DNA of 64,000 nt from Flavicella sp. (GCF_029238425.1 NZ_JAQWGB010000101.1:1-64000), one strand, 5' to 3'; counted from the stretch's first letter, positions 19,238 through 27,540 are shown. A program made the numbers and translations. The notes: generated by a model from the sequence alone, not told the origin.

Positions 19238-19238
19238 G

Positions 19239-20015
19239 CTAAAAAGCATAACTAAAATAAACCCCATAAGAATCTGAATCAAATTGAGGCACTAAAGTTA
19301 CCCCCTCAGTTTCAATAAATGGATTGAAATATTTAAAAGGCTCAAAATAATACACCATTTCAGTCACAAAAATTCCTAAGCCGGCTCCAAACAACACATC
19401 AGAAACCCAATGTTTGTTATTTACCACCCTAAAGGCACCTGTAGTTGCTGCAAAAGCATAACCACTATAAGCAAAAACTGGAGAGGAATCTTCAAATTCC
19501 TTACTTAAAACCGCCGCATTGGTAAAGGCAAAACTAGTATGACCTGATGGGAAAGAATGCTCGGAACCTTCTGGCCTTGTTTTAGAAGTAGTTCTTTTTA
19601 AAACATAGGTAATCACAGCCGTAACTCCATTGGCAATAAATAAATTTTTGGATTGATCAAACCAGTGGTTCTTTGCTTCCACACCTAAAATATCGGCTCC
19701 ATACATTTGTAGTATTGGTAGGTACGGTAAATAGTCATCAATATCATTATAATAATCATTCCCAACATGATTTCTTATTTTTTCTTGCCATTGCTTTTCA
19801 AGTGCACTATGGTTTAACAGCAAACCAGCTCCCATCAAACTAACAGGTAAAATTGAGCGTTTTATCAACGAATATTTTTCTTTTTTAGTTTTATCCAATT
19901 TTGGAAAAATAAAAAATTCTTTTTTCTGAGAAGATGCTTTCTGTTGTGAGTAAACCCCGGAAGGAATTAAAAGGCACAACAAACAACAACAAAATAATAT
20001 TCTATTCTTTTTCAT
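19239..20015 (-). CDS. PAP2-family membrane phosphatase
   Basis: I start at the internal Met (MKKNRILFCCC), which makes a standard signal or anchor sequence ending VYSQQ; the track start is 48 nt upstream. All three PAP2 motifs are visible: KRTTSKTRP, PSGHTSFAF and RVVNNKHWVSD, giving the catalytic His/Arg/Asp set. The fold is helical, with hydrophobic runs near GAGLLLNH and VLFGAGLGIFVTEMVYYF. Family members dephosphorylate lipid phosphates such as undecaprenyl pyrophosphate or phosphatidate, or act on lipid A. The periplasmic placement suggests the active site faces outward. Substrate is unknown. Stop codons of this gene and the FadL-like gene are adjacent (convergent). Confidence 0.88.
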   Translation of the reverse strand: MKKNRILFCCCLLCLLIPSGVYSQQKASSQKKEFFIFPKLDKTKKEKYSLIKRSILPVSLMGAGLLLNHSALEKQWQEKIRNHVGNDYYNDIDDYLPYLPILQMYGADILGVEAKNHWFDQSKNLFIANGVTAVITYVLKRTTSKTRPEGSEHSFPSGHTSFAFTNAAVLSKEFEDSSPVFAYSGYAFAATTGAFRVVNNKHWVSDVLFGAGLGIFVTEMVYYFEPFKYFNPFIETEGVTLVPQFDSDSYGVYFSYAF

Positions 20016-20111
20016 AATACCCAAAAGTATCAAATAAAAAGTAGTTTTCATGCAAAAGGTCATTTCTCTATTAGAAAAATGATCTTTGATTATATAATCC
20101 TTGTTATGATT

Positions 20112-20945
20112 TTAGGCTCTTAAAGAATTTAACTCCTTCAGCAATATTTGAATTTCTTTTTCTAACTCTTTTTCTGAAGTTAGATTAGTTTCTAAAGCTA
20201 GTAACCTTTGATATTCTTCAGATACTTTCTGTGTATTTCCCTGCTCTTTTGCAATCAAAGCTTTTACCCAAACAGCAGCTAATTGGTAATCCTTATTTTC
20301 ACTTAGCTCGCCCACCGTTGCCAAAGCCTCTGCTTTTTTATAGTTTCTATTCAATAAAGTTTCAATAGGTGCCACATTTTCCTTTCCATATGTTGCTTCC
20401 AATATTTCTTTCTCCGTTTTTTCTTCAGTATTTGCTTTAGTTCTCTCATCCAAATCTTTCAACATTTCGGTTTGTACAGCAATGGATTTCTGGTTGTTTT
20501 CCATACTATTAGTGTCTCCTATATATGAGGTTAACAAACCTGCAGAAGTTAATTGTCTATCTCCAGACAAAACACCTATTAAAGTCAATAATCCACCTGC
20601 TGCTCTGGTCGTTTCAATCCCTAATCTTTTGGACTGTAATTTTTCTAACTGCAAAGCATAGATATTTTCATCTCCAGTAAATTCGATTTCAATATGTTTG
20701 TATTTTTCTTTACCTAATTTTTTCATTGCTCGTTCATAGGCATCAAAAAAATCCGTACTGATTTTTTTGACATCTTCATAAGCTAATTTTTCTTTGGAAT
20801 TTAATTTGATACTTCTCGATCCAATTGTATAAGAATCATACGAAACTTTTTCAATACTGTTATCCTTTTTTAAAACTTCTATTTGTTGTGGGAAACCGCT
20901 AAAAGAAATCAGTGCCAATACTAGTGTAAAAATTTTAGTTTTCAT
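20112..20945 (-). CDS. Secreted protein of unknown function with glycine-rich hydrophobic core
   Basis: Not recognised. 277 aa with a signal peptide (MKTKIFTLVLALISFSGFPQQ). Residues about 25-75 look like a short beta-rich region (KDNSIEKVSYDSYTIGSRSIKL). A glycine/alanine-rich hydrophobic stretch follows (AAGGLLTLIGVLSG, then LTSAGLLTSYIGD, about 115-140), which could insert in or lie on a membrane. The C-terminal third is helical and TPR-like (YKKAEALATVGELSENKDYQLAAVWVKALIAKEQGN). The gene has the shared GGGTTT-N11-TACGCT element about 40 nt upstream and diverges from a barrel gene with the same element, so both may answer the same signal. Confidence 0.6.
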   Translation of the reverse strand: MKTKIFTLVLALISFSGFPQQIEVLKKDNSIEKVSYDSYTIGSRSIKLNSKEKLAYEDVKKISTDFFDAYERAMKKLGKEKYKHIEIEFTGDENIYALQLEKLQSKRLGIETTRAAGGLLTLIGVLSGDRQLTSAGLLTSYIGDTNSMENNQKSIAVQTEMLKDLDERTKANTEEKTEKEILEATYGKENVAPIETLLNRNYKKAEALATVGELSENKDYQLAAVWVKALIAKEQGNTQKVSEEYQRLLALETNLTSEKELEKEIQILLKELNSLRA

Positions 20946-20985
20946 TTTAATAGATTTTAAGTTAATTCATCTTTCTATTGATAAT

Positions 20986-21008
20986 AGCGTATGAAGTTCC
21001 TTAAACCC
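20986..21008 (-). promoter_or_regulatory. Shared promoter-like element, copy 1
   Basis: On the minus strand: GGGTTT, an 11-nt spacer, TACGCTATTATCAAT, about 40 nt before the start of the 277-aa secreted protein. It is one of four copies near the ECF sigma/kinase/phosphatase genes and could be an alternative-sigma promoter or an operator. Confidence 0.5.
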
Positions 21009-21057
21009 CTAAAAAAAATTCTAGGATGTGATTTTAAAAAAAAATAAATTTGAATTT

Positions 21058-21081
21058 GGGTTTTCCATCAATCCTTACGCT
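21058..21081 (+). promoter_or_regulatory. Shared promoter-like element, copy 2
   Basis: Plus strand: GGGTTT, a 12-nt spacer, TACGCTATTGTAAATGAA, about 53 nt before the start of the interrupted barrel gene. Faces away from copy 1 in the same divergent intergenic region. Confidence 0.5.
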
Positions 21082-21134
21082 ATTGTAAATGAAGGCACAA
21101 TTTAATGCCTCATTAAAATTAAAAATCTAACATC

Positions 21135-21893
21135 ATGAAAAAATTAATTTACCTAGCATTTATCTTAATCAGTGGTATCTCTTTTGCACAAAACACTGAA
21201 AACTAAGAAGCACAAATAGACGCTTCAAAGCCAACCAACTTTTATTCTTTTATAGACAACACACTTGAAGTTGCAGCCGGAGAGAATCAAAATATTATGG
21301 GATACCGAGGAAAACTGACTTTAGCTCCCTCAGAAGCTCATTTGGTATTGGCAGAAGTTCCTATTTTATACAACGACAAAACAAAAAAAGCTGGTTTTGG
21401 TGATATTAGAGCAAGATATTTTTATCTACCTTATAAAAACTATGATAAATTTGTGGGTGCCTTTGGTCCTTCCGTAGACATATTTGCTCCGACAGCTAGT
21501 TTTGAAGATGGCTTAGGATCTGGAAGATTTATAGTTTCTCCCGGTATCACTGTCGGTTTAATGGCTTCAGAAACCATTCAATTTTTCCCAATTTTATCGT
21601 ATCAATACTCTGGTAAACCTACATACGACAATCCAGCACCTGCCTTGGATACAGCTTTGCATGGAATCTCTTTTCAAGTAATTACACCTATTGTTTTTTC
21701 AGAAAAATTCTTTACACAGATCACTCCAATTTACAAAATGAACGACATCAATAATGAAAAAAATGATCGTTTTGAACAAGAAATATTTGCTGCATATTCT
21801 TTAACTCCAAAATTGCAGGTAACAGGATATTACAACGGAAAATTTGAAGATAAAATCCATACGGTAAGTGCTGGGTTAACAATGTTTTTCTAG
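21135..21893 (+). pseudogene. Outer-membrane barrel gene interrupted by an in-frame stop after the signal peptide
   Basis: Reading from ATG at 21135 gives a clean signal peptide, MKKLIYLAFILISGISFAQ, then NTEN and a TAA at 21204-21206. Translation continues in the same frame without shift (EAQIDASKPTNFYSFIDN...) to 21893, ending in aromatic residues (LTMFF) as outer-membrane barrels do. The ORF track sees only the last 198 aa. The body has alternating strand patterns (DIRARYFYLPYKNYDKFVGAFG; KLQVTGYYNGKFED). Intact it would be about 252 aa, a small porin-like OMP of unknown substrate. A single base change (e.g. from GAA, CAA or AAA) explains it. A recent nonsense mutation, a sequencing error, or rare readthrough are all possible. 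Confidence 0.8.
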
Positions 21894-21912
21894 TCAAAAA
21901 ATTACTTATTCT

Positions 21913-21944
21913 CAAACTCATTTGATATTTTTCAAATGAGTTTG
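21913..21944 (+). terminator. Perfect inverted repeat, probable terminator
   Basis: CAAACTCATTTGA/TCAAATGAGTTTG, 13 bp perfect with a 6-nt loop, 20 nt after the barrel gene stop. The T-run after it is weak, so termination is likely but not certain. A -7-like TACATTTG follows at 21959-21966, before the transporter gene. Confidence 0.6.
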
Positions 21945-22006
21945 TTATTAATAGTATGTACATTTGATGAAGGTCAACAATTATCAATAAGAAACAACTA
22001 ATATTT

Positions 22007-22915
22007 ATGGACATTCAAAAAATTGAAAATAAAACTCTTTGGATTACTGTCATGGCAAATCTTGTATTCGCCATTGCCGGTTGGGTTACCTATCAATATA
22101 CCGGATCTGAAGCAATGTTAATGGATGGAAACTTTTCTTTTGCTTTGGGTTTTGCAACTCTTTTAGCTATTTATATTTCCAAACACAAACACAAAAAAAC
22201 AGCAGTTTTCCCTTATGGTCAATTTGTTTATGAAGCTGCCTTTGTGCTTTCTAAAGGATTATTAATCCTAGGAATCATCGTCATGGCGCTCTCTCAAAAC
22301 ACCCTAAAAATTATCAACTTTTTTCAAGGAGAAAAAATTACACCTATCGTAATGACACCCATTTATTATTATGTAGGATTTGTGTTGGTGATGACCTTTG
22401 CACTGTTATACTACTTTAAAAAGCAAAATCAGAAAACGAACCATAAAAGCAGCCTGTTACTTGTAGAAGCTGAAAGTGCAAAAGTTGATGGTATTCTAAC
22501 TTCAGTTACTGGATTTGCCTTTTTTTTACTCTCATTTATTTCTATTGGATCAAAAATTGATTTTATGATCTTCATAGGAGATTCCATCATCGTAATATTA
22601 ATGTGTTTGATTATGATTCAAAGCCCCTTAAAAATTATCAAAGATGCATTTATTGAATTAAGCGGGGGAACCCTACAAAACAAGGAGGACAAGATACTTA
22701 TTGAAACTACGATTGAAAAAGTTATTTCTAAAGGAATATCTTATGAAACGTATATTTCAAAGGTTGGCTCTGGGTATTTAATTGTTATCTATTTAAATCC
22801 AAACACAGAAACCATTTCACTAACCTCATTTGGTGGCATTCAAGAAAAACTTAAAAACCAACTAATTCCTGTTTTTAAATTTGTGGAGGTTGAAATGGTC
22901 ATCCGACCTAAATAA
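22007..22915 (+). CDS. Cation transporter, CDF (cation diffusion facilitator) family
   Basis: A 302-aa inner-membrane protein with about six hydrophobic helices (for example NLVFAIAGWVTYQYTG, LLILGIIVMALSQ, YYVGFVLVMTFALLYYF, FIGDSIIVILMCLIMIQ). The CDF pattern is recognisable: MLMDGNFSFALGFATLLAIYIS in helix 2 with a metal-ligand-type Asp, and the cytosolic tail (about 215-302) with the usual alpha-beta form. CDF proteins export divalent metals such as Zn, Fe, Mn or Co by proton antiport. The helix 2 site departs from the HxxxD/DxxxD consensus of well-known zinc members, so metal choice is open. Its 3' end overlaps the PP2C gene by 8 nt in convergent orientation. A box TACATTTG about 40 nt upstream could be its promoter. 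Confidence 0.8.
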   Translation: MDIQKIENKTLWITVMANLVFAIAGWVTYQYTGSEAMLMDGNFSFALGFATLLAIYISKHKHKKTAVFPYGQFVYEAAFVLSKGLLILGIIVMALSQNTLKIINFFQGEKITPIVMTPIYYYVGFVLVMTFALLYYFKKQNQKTNHKSSLLLVEAESAKVDGILTSVTGFAFFLLSFISIGSKIDFMIFIGDSIIVILMCLIMIQSPLKIIKDAFIELSGGTLQNKEDKILIETTIEKVISKGISYETYISKVGSGYLIVIYLNPNTETISLTSFGGIQEKLKNQLIPVFKFVEVEMVIRPK

Positions 22916-23639
22916 CGCATCGAATGATGGCTATATCATCCCCTGCAATAAATTTTTTATCGATAAGATCAGCATAACTTTCTTCAAAATAACGTTTGTT
23001 ATTTTTCGTTGATTTTTCATTTAAAAACAATTCTAAAGGATTTATTTTAGAAGTTTTATGCGTCAATTTCAAAAGTCCATCTGTAGCTATTGCAATATCC
23101 TCTACCTTATCAAAACACCAACTTTGGATATCGTTTTCTAACACATTCTCAAAAGAATCGGCCAAATGATAGCCTAAAAAATTAGGCACATTGTTTTGAT
23201 CTATCTCTGTGATTTTTCCATTCACTGAAAAAATCCCATCACCACTCATATGAATCGAAGCTGTTTTATTTTTTGTATCTAAAACCAGTAAATTAAGTGT
23301 TGCCAACACTTCTTCCAACTGAAGAAAAAATAATTTCTTAGCTTTTTTCAAATCTTGAAATAATTGACTTAGAATGTATTCCCCTATTTCATTTGGAGCC
23401 ATGGTCTCTAAATCAAAATCGTCTAAAATTTCTTTCATTTGAGGAAGTACTCGGCAGGTTTTATATATTGATTTTGCATACATCCCAGACACAAAATGAC
23501 TATCCCGTCCAGAAGAACAGCCATCCATAACCGCAAAGACAAGGATGTTTGGATTCAACTGATGTTGAAACAAAAAATCTTCGTTAAAATTAGCATGATA
23601 AATGCTTCGCTTTAAAAGTGATAATATTTCCATAGACAA
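22908..23639 (-). CDS. PP2C-type protein phosphatase
   Basis: A 243-aa cytoplasmic protein with the PP2C metal-binding landmarks: FAVMDGCSSGRDSHF near the N-terminus, AIATDGLLKLT in the middle and IAGDDIAIIRCVI at the C-terminus. It is shorter than the usual 250-300 aa domain but has each motif. It removes phosphate from Ser/Thr. Its neighbour upstream is a transmembrane Ser/Thr kinase, itself coupled to an ECF sigma gene, so the natural substrate may be the kinase or the sigma factor. It has its own copy of the shared GGGTTT-N12-TACGCT element in the 52-nt gap, so it may be expressed from that promoter as well as by readthrough. Confidence 0.85.
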   Translation of the reverse strand: MSMEILSLLKRSIYHANFNEDFLFQHQLNPNILVFAVMDGCSSGRDSHFVSGMYAKSIYKTCRVLPQMKEILDDFDLETMAPNEIGEYILSQLFQDLKKAKKLFFLQLEEVLATLNLLVLDTKNKTASIHMSGDGIFSVNGKITEIDQNNVPNFLGYHLADSFENVLENDIQSWCFDKVEDIAIATDGLLKLTHKTSKINPLELFLNEKSTKNNKRYFEESYADLIDKKFIAGDDIAIIRCVI

Positions 23640-23664
23640 AGAGTAAATTGTTGTTATTACTAAC

Positions 23665-23688
23665 AGCGTAAATTTTGTGAAAAAACCC
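23665..23688 (-). promoter_or_regulatory. Shared promoter-like element, copy 3 (upstream of PP2C gene)
   Basis: Minus strand: GGGTTT, a 12-nt spacer, TACGCTGTTAGTAAT, about 25 nt before the PP2C start and just after the kinase stop codon. An element in the middle of a tight gene set argues for a real internal promoter. Confidence 0.5.
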
Positions 23689-23691
23689 TAA

Positions 23692-26022
23692 TTAAGAATA
23701 TACATCGTAGGTATTCCACCAGTTTTTAGCATCTTGTCTTGTCCATGGGTATTCTTTATTTTTTTCTTCAAAAAAAGCAATTAGTACATCAATAGATTCA
23801 GGTCGTTTGTTAGGATCAAATCGAATACATTCTCCTAAAAAATTACTCAAATCGGTAGGTATATCTTTTCTTTCTATCAATTGACTTCTAAAATCACCTT
23901 GCAACGTTTGTTCTCCCGACAACATTTTTTGAGAAATCAATTCTAACAAATACTGTCCACTAAACAAATACATTCCCAGTGCACCAATGGAATAAATATC
24001 GACACGTTGATCTGCATTAAAAGGGTCTCTAATACGTTCTGGGGCCATAAACATAGGTGTTCCTCCAATTCTGTTGATTTGAGTTTGTTGTGAAATTGAA
24101 GTATCTACTTCTTTCACCAAACCAAAATCTAACAATTTCACCAAATCAAAAGCACCTCCTTGATCGCATAGCATTACATTCATAGGTTTTATATCTCTAT
24201 GAACCAATCCTTTTTCATGGGCTTCTTTTAATGATAAACACAGATGATACAAAATATAAATTCCTCTTGCCAATGGAATATCAGCATTCATATTCACCAC
24301 TTTATCTAAAGAAATTCCATTTAAGTATTCCATGACATAATAAAAATTATTATCGTCAGTGGTTCCGTAATCGTAAACTTTTATCGTATTCGGATGCGAT
24401 AAAGAAGAGGTGATTTTTACTTCCTTTTCAAATCGCTCTAACATATCTGTATTGACAAATTCTGTTTTTAAAACTTTGATCGCAACAGGTGTTTTCAAAA
24501 ATGTATGTTCGGCTTTAAAAACTTGTCCAAAACCTCCTTCTCCCAATTTCTCTTTAAGCTTATATTGCCCCAACACACTAAAATCATCAACTTTTTTACC
24601 GATTCTAGCGATTCTTACATTTGAATTGAATAACAAAAATGATAATAGTAGTATCACAGTAAAAAATACAATAAATGTATATTTAAAATACATCAACGAA
24701 GCTAAAGCCTCCTCATAATCCTCCTCGGTAATGATTCCAAAATTATATTCAGGCAACCAAACATAAGCTCCAATAACCTCTATTCCTCTGTAATCTCTAT
24801 AAGGTTCCATAATTGCTCCAGTAAAGGTGCTGTCGTTTGCCTTGATACGATTGAGAGCCATTTCAACAATTTCAGTATAAGGTTGCGCTACTTTTTGAAG
24901 TCTGGGAGTTGCGCCTTTCATGACGTTTACTCCTGGGTCTCTTAAATCTATATTATAAATGGTTTCGGCATTGGCATCAAATTCCAACAAATGAGTGTTT
25001 CTTAATTGCTCCGTAAACCTGCTAGAAGACAGCATTTTACCATCTTCATTAAAAGCATAAGTTTCACTTGTTGCACCATGTTTAGAAACTTTTAAAATAT
25101 TTGAAAATCCCTTAATTGCTAAATAAGAACCACACAGTATGGTTTTAACTTCTCCATTTTCATCAAACACAGGGCACAAAAAATTAATCCAAGCTTGTTT
25201 CTCTACTCCCTTGTCATAATTATTTATCAAATCTAAATTATTGATAGGTGGTATAAACACCACCTCACCGGTACGAGCCCTCAAATAATCTTTATATATA
25301 ATCTCTCCCAAATCTGCACCAAACATCTTGGTAACACCTGTAGAATCTACAATGGAAGTACTTAACAAATCTTTAGGGCTGCTATTACTCAACAAGGAAA
25401 TAATTCCATATCCACTGGATTTTTTATTTTTTTTAAGCCACTTTGTTACTTCTACAGCTGTTTTAGAACCTCGAAGTAGTTGATAGCTTTCATCTAAATT
25501 TTCTAAACTATCGATTGATTTAGAAAAACGTACTATGGTTTCTTGCTCGGCAAAACTTTTGATTTTTTCTTTTTCATACTGCAACCAACGTTGAAATATT
25601 TCAGTGGTTGTATTGATAAGTGCTATTTTTTCTTCCTTTTCAGAAGCTAGGATATTATTTCGAATATACCCTCCAGATAAAATCCCTCCACTTAAAAGAA
25701 GAAGTAAAAAAAAGATGACTAAAATTAATCTATTTCTTTTGTTCCCAAATAAGTTTTTGGTCCAACTGCTTACAACCTTAGAACGAAAAACAGAGTCTTT
25801 CCTTCCGATTAATTTTGTTTTGGTAAAAGTCGTCTCGTCGGTGTTATTGTCTTTTTCTACTTCTTCTGCATAGATTTCATTATACAAGGCTAAGGTCTCT
25901 TTTCTTAGTTGTTCATCCGATTCAGATAGCTCATTAATTTTTTTGATCGCTTCTTGAAAGGGTAAATCTAAAACCTTCGCTAATATTTCTGATGATTTTT
26001 CATGTAAGCTTTGATCATTCAT
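23692..26022 (-). CDS. Transmembrane Ser/Thr protein kinase with periplasmic sensor
   Basis: 776 aa. The N-terminal cytoplasmic tail (1-95) is acidic and helical. Transmembrane helix 1 (LILVIFFLLLLLSGGILSGG) is followed by a periplasmic sensor of about 320 residues that looks like a double Cache domain (VVFIPPINNLDLINNYDKG; FGIITEEDYEEALASL). Helix 2 is FIVFFTVILLLSFLLF. The C-terminal kinase (about 485-745) has all Hanks motifs: LGEGGFGQVF, VAIKVLK, HRDIKPMNVML, LLDFGLVKE and GTPMFMAPERI. The kinase is C-terminal and the sensor N-terminal, the reverse of PknB-like kinases. Its start overlaps the sigma gene stop by 4 nt (ATGA), showing translational coupling. It likely phosphorylates the sigma factor or an associated protein in response to a small-molecule signal. 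Confidence 0.92.
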   Translation of the reverse strand: MNDQSLHEKSSEILAKVLDLPFQEAIKKINELSESDEQLRKETLALYNEIYAEEVEKDNNTDETTFTKTKLIGRKDSVFRSKVVSSWTKNLFGNKRNRLILVIFFLLLLLSGGILSGGYIRNNILASEKEEKIALINTTTEIFQRWLQYEKEKIKSFAEQETIVRFSKSIDSLENLDESYQLLRGSKTAVEVTKWLKKNKKSSGYGIISLLSNSSPKDLLSTSIVDSTGVTKMFGADLGEIIYKDYLRARTGEVVFIPPINNLDLINNYDKGVEKQAWINFLCPVFDENGEVKTILCGSYLAIKGFSNILKVSKHGATSETYAFNEDGKMLSSSRFTEQLRNTHLLEFDANAETIYNIDLRDPGVNVMKGATPRLQKVAQPYTEIVEMALNRIKANDSTFTGAIMEPYRDYRGIEVIGAYVWLPEYNFGIITEEDYEEALASLMYFKYTFIVFFTVILLLSFLLFNSNVRIARIGKKVDDFSVLGQYKLKEKLGEGGFGQVFKAEHTFLKTPVAIKVLKTEFVNTDMLERFEKEVKITSSLSHPNTIKVYDYGTTDDNNFYYVMEYLNGISLDKVVNMNADIPLARGIYILYHLCLSLKEAHEKGLVHRDIKPMNVMLCDQGGAFDLVKLLDFGLVKEVDTSISQQTQINRIGGTPMFMAPERIRDPFNADQRVDIYSIGALGMYLFSGQYLLELISQKMLSGEQTLQGDFRSQLIERKDIPTDLSNFLGECIRFDPNKRPESIDVLIAFFEEKNKEYPWTRQDAKNWWNTYDVYS

Positions 26023-26576
26023 ATATCACTTTGCATAAATTTCTTTAACCAAGCTTTCGCAACTTTCCAGTCGATTTCAATTGTTTTTATTGAAACTCCC
26101 AATTCATCCGCGATCTCTTGCATTTTCATTCCTCCAAAAAATTTCAATTCTACTACTTTCGCTTGTCTTTCATGAACTCGTTCTAAATGCTCTAAAGCCT
26201 CATCGATATCCAAAAGATTGCCTTCCTTTTCTGGAGTATACGCAATTCCTTCCTCTAAATCAATACGCTGCGCCCCGGCACCACGTTTATTCGCATTTTT
26301 TTTACGCGCATGATCTACCAAAATCCTGCGAATTGCCTGCGCACCCACCGCAAAAAAATGAGAACGCCCTTTCCAATCTATATGATCCTGATCTACCAAA
26401 CTCATATAAGCTTCATTCACCAAAAGAGTCGGCTGTAAGGTGTGTCCTTTTTTTTCTCTTGCGTATAACTTTTCTGCAATCAAATGTAAATTGTCATACA
26501 CCAAAGGATATAATTGAGCATCTCTACGTTCTAAAGAACTATCATTTAAAATTTTAGTTACATTCTTTTTGTCCAT
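26019..26576 (-). CDS. ECF-type sigma factor (kinase-linked group)
   Basis: 185-aa sigma-70 family protein. Region 2 spans about 15-95 with LVNEAYMSLVDQDHIDWKGR and AVGAQAIRRILVDHARKKNA, typical of the Sigma70_ECF/TIGR02999 type. Region 4 has VVELKFFGGMKMQEIADELGVSIKTIEIDWKVAKAWL, the DNA-binding helix-turn-helix. No anti-sigma gene is next to it; instead it overlaps the membrane Ser/Thr kinase gene by 4 nt. ECF factors of this type are known to be controlled by a partner kinase, as in the EcfP-PknT pair of Vibrio. I infer that phosphorylation switches this sigma factor and that its targets include the genes with the TACGCT element around it. Confidence 0.9.
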   Translation of the reverse strand: MDKKNVTKILNDSSLERRDAQLYPLVYDNLHLIAEKLYAREKKGHTLQPTLLVNEAYMSLVDQDHIDWKGRSHFFAVGAQAIRRILVDHARKKNANKRGAGAQRIDLEEGIAYTPEKEGNLLDIDEALEHLERVHERQAKVVELKFFGGMKMQEIADELGVSIKTIEIDWKVAKAWLKKFMQSDI

Positions 26577-26628
26577 ATGTAAAGTGTATCGTTTATTTTA
26601 GCATATGCAATTTATTAAATAATTTTTT

Positions 26629-27396
26629 ATGACCTATTTATTGATCACATTGTTGATACAAATTTTTGGTTCTGATTCTGACGAGATTTTCATGGTTCCC
26701 GAAGTTATGGAACAAATAAAAAAACATGTTGAGGATGAAGATAGAAAAGACAAAGTGGTGGCATGGATGAAAGAGGGTAAAACGGAAATCAAAGCCAATA
26801 GAAAAACTCATAAAAAGTATTTAAAGTCTTTAAAAAAATCATTGAGCAAAGATCATATTTCTTCTGAAGAAGTGAAGTCTATTATTTTTAACGACTTCAA
26901 CGCTTCCAAAGAAATGCACACAAAATTAATTTCCTTGCGCTTAAAAATTCAAGAGGAGTTGAAACAAAACGAATGGGATAAAATCATATCCCTGGCTTTA
27001 GAACCCACTGAAAAAAGAACTAAAAAGAATAAAAAATCTCTCCAAAAAGAAAAAGAGGCTTTTGAAGATCTTTTGCAAAAAACTAAATTCAAAGTCGATG
27101 AAATCATTACCTCTTCAGAAAAAAAAGAAATTATCAAACAAGCTTTTGGTGTTTTTATGAAAGAGATCAAAGAACAATTTGAATACAATCAAGAATATAC
27201 GTATTCAAAAAATGCTGTGTTGAGGGATAAAAATGCTACCAAAGAAATGCTTGAAAATATAATCAACCAAAAAAACCAAGTCCGCTTAGAGGTTCATGAA
27301 TCTTTTCACTCCTTTTTTAAAATCGCAAAAGAAAACACTACCGATCAAGAATGGGAAGCCATTAGAAACGCTATCAAAAAAATGATATCCCATTAA
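26629..27396 (+). CDS. Lysine-rich helical protein of unknown function, copy A
   Basis: Not recognised. 255 aa starting with a short hydrophobic stretch (MTYLLITLLIQIFG), then highly charged alpha-helix with coiled-coil tendency (KTHKKYLKSLKKSLSK; EKRTKKNKKSLQKEKEAFEDLLQK). It is clearly paralogous to the 254-aa protein at 30689: both share an N-terminal hydrophobic start, ...QNEWDKII.../...DNEWVLIL..., and a C-terminal Q-N-x-V-R...SF...F.I..ENT..EW..IR block. It diverges from the ECF sigma gene over a 52-nt spacer. The hydrophobic start could be a signal or anchor, so the protein may lie on the outer face of the inner membrane. A role with the sigma/kinase module is a guess from location. 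Confidence 0.7.
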   Translation: MTYLLITLLIQIFGSDSDEIFMVPEVMEQIKKHVEDEDRKDKVVAWMKEGKTEIKANRKTHKKYLKSLKKSLSKDHISSEEVKSIIFNDFNASKEMHTKLISLRLKIQEELKQNEWDKIISLALEPTEKRTKKNKKSLQKEKEAFEDLLQKTKFKVDEIITSSEKKEIIKQAFGVFMKEIKEQFEYNQEYTYSKNAVLRDKNATKEMLENIINQKNQVRLEVHESFHSFFKIAKENTTDQEWEAIRNAIKKMISH

Positions 27397-27460
27397 TCTT
27401 TCTTCAAATCATAACTGATCCTTAGTATACTTCCAACTGTAAAAATTTCATGATAAATTT

Positions 27461-27500
27461 AAAACCCTCTAAATAATATTTAGGGGGTTTTGTTTTTTTT
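27461..27500 (+). terminator. Terminator hairpin after copy A
   Basis: AAAACCCTCTAAAT pairs with ATTTAGGGGGTTTT (14 bp including one G-T) with a 3-nt loop and is followed by G and eight T. It is 65 nt past the stop of copy A. Confidence 0.85.
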
Positions 27501-27505
27501 ACGCT
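27485..27505 (+). promoter_or_regulatory. Shared promoter-like element, copy 4
   Basis: GGGTTT, a 9-nt spacer and TACGCTGTTATAAATGAA, 35 nt before the C45-type hydrolase start. The GGGTTT half is also the right arm of the terminator hairpin, so only the TACGCTGTTATAAATGAA half is independent evidence here. Confidence 0.4.
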
Positions 27506-27540
27506 GTTATAAATGAACAGGAACATTAAAAACTCAACTC

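Noticed and set aside
26600-26605. Fifth copy of the TACGCT element before the ECF sigma gene
   Set aside because: Reads TATGCTAAAAT without a GGGTTT partner; too weak to list as a copy, mentioned only as a variant.
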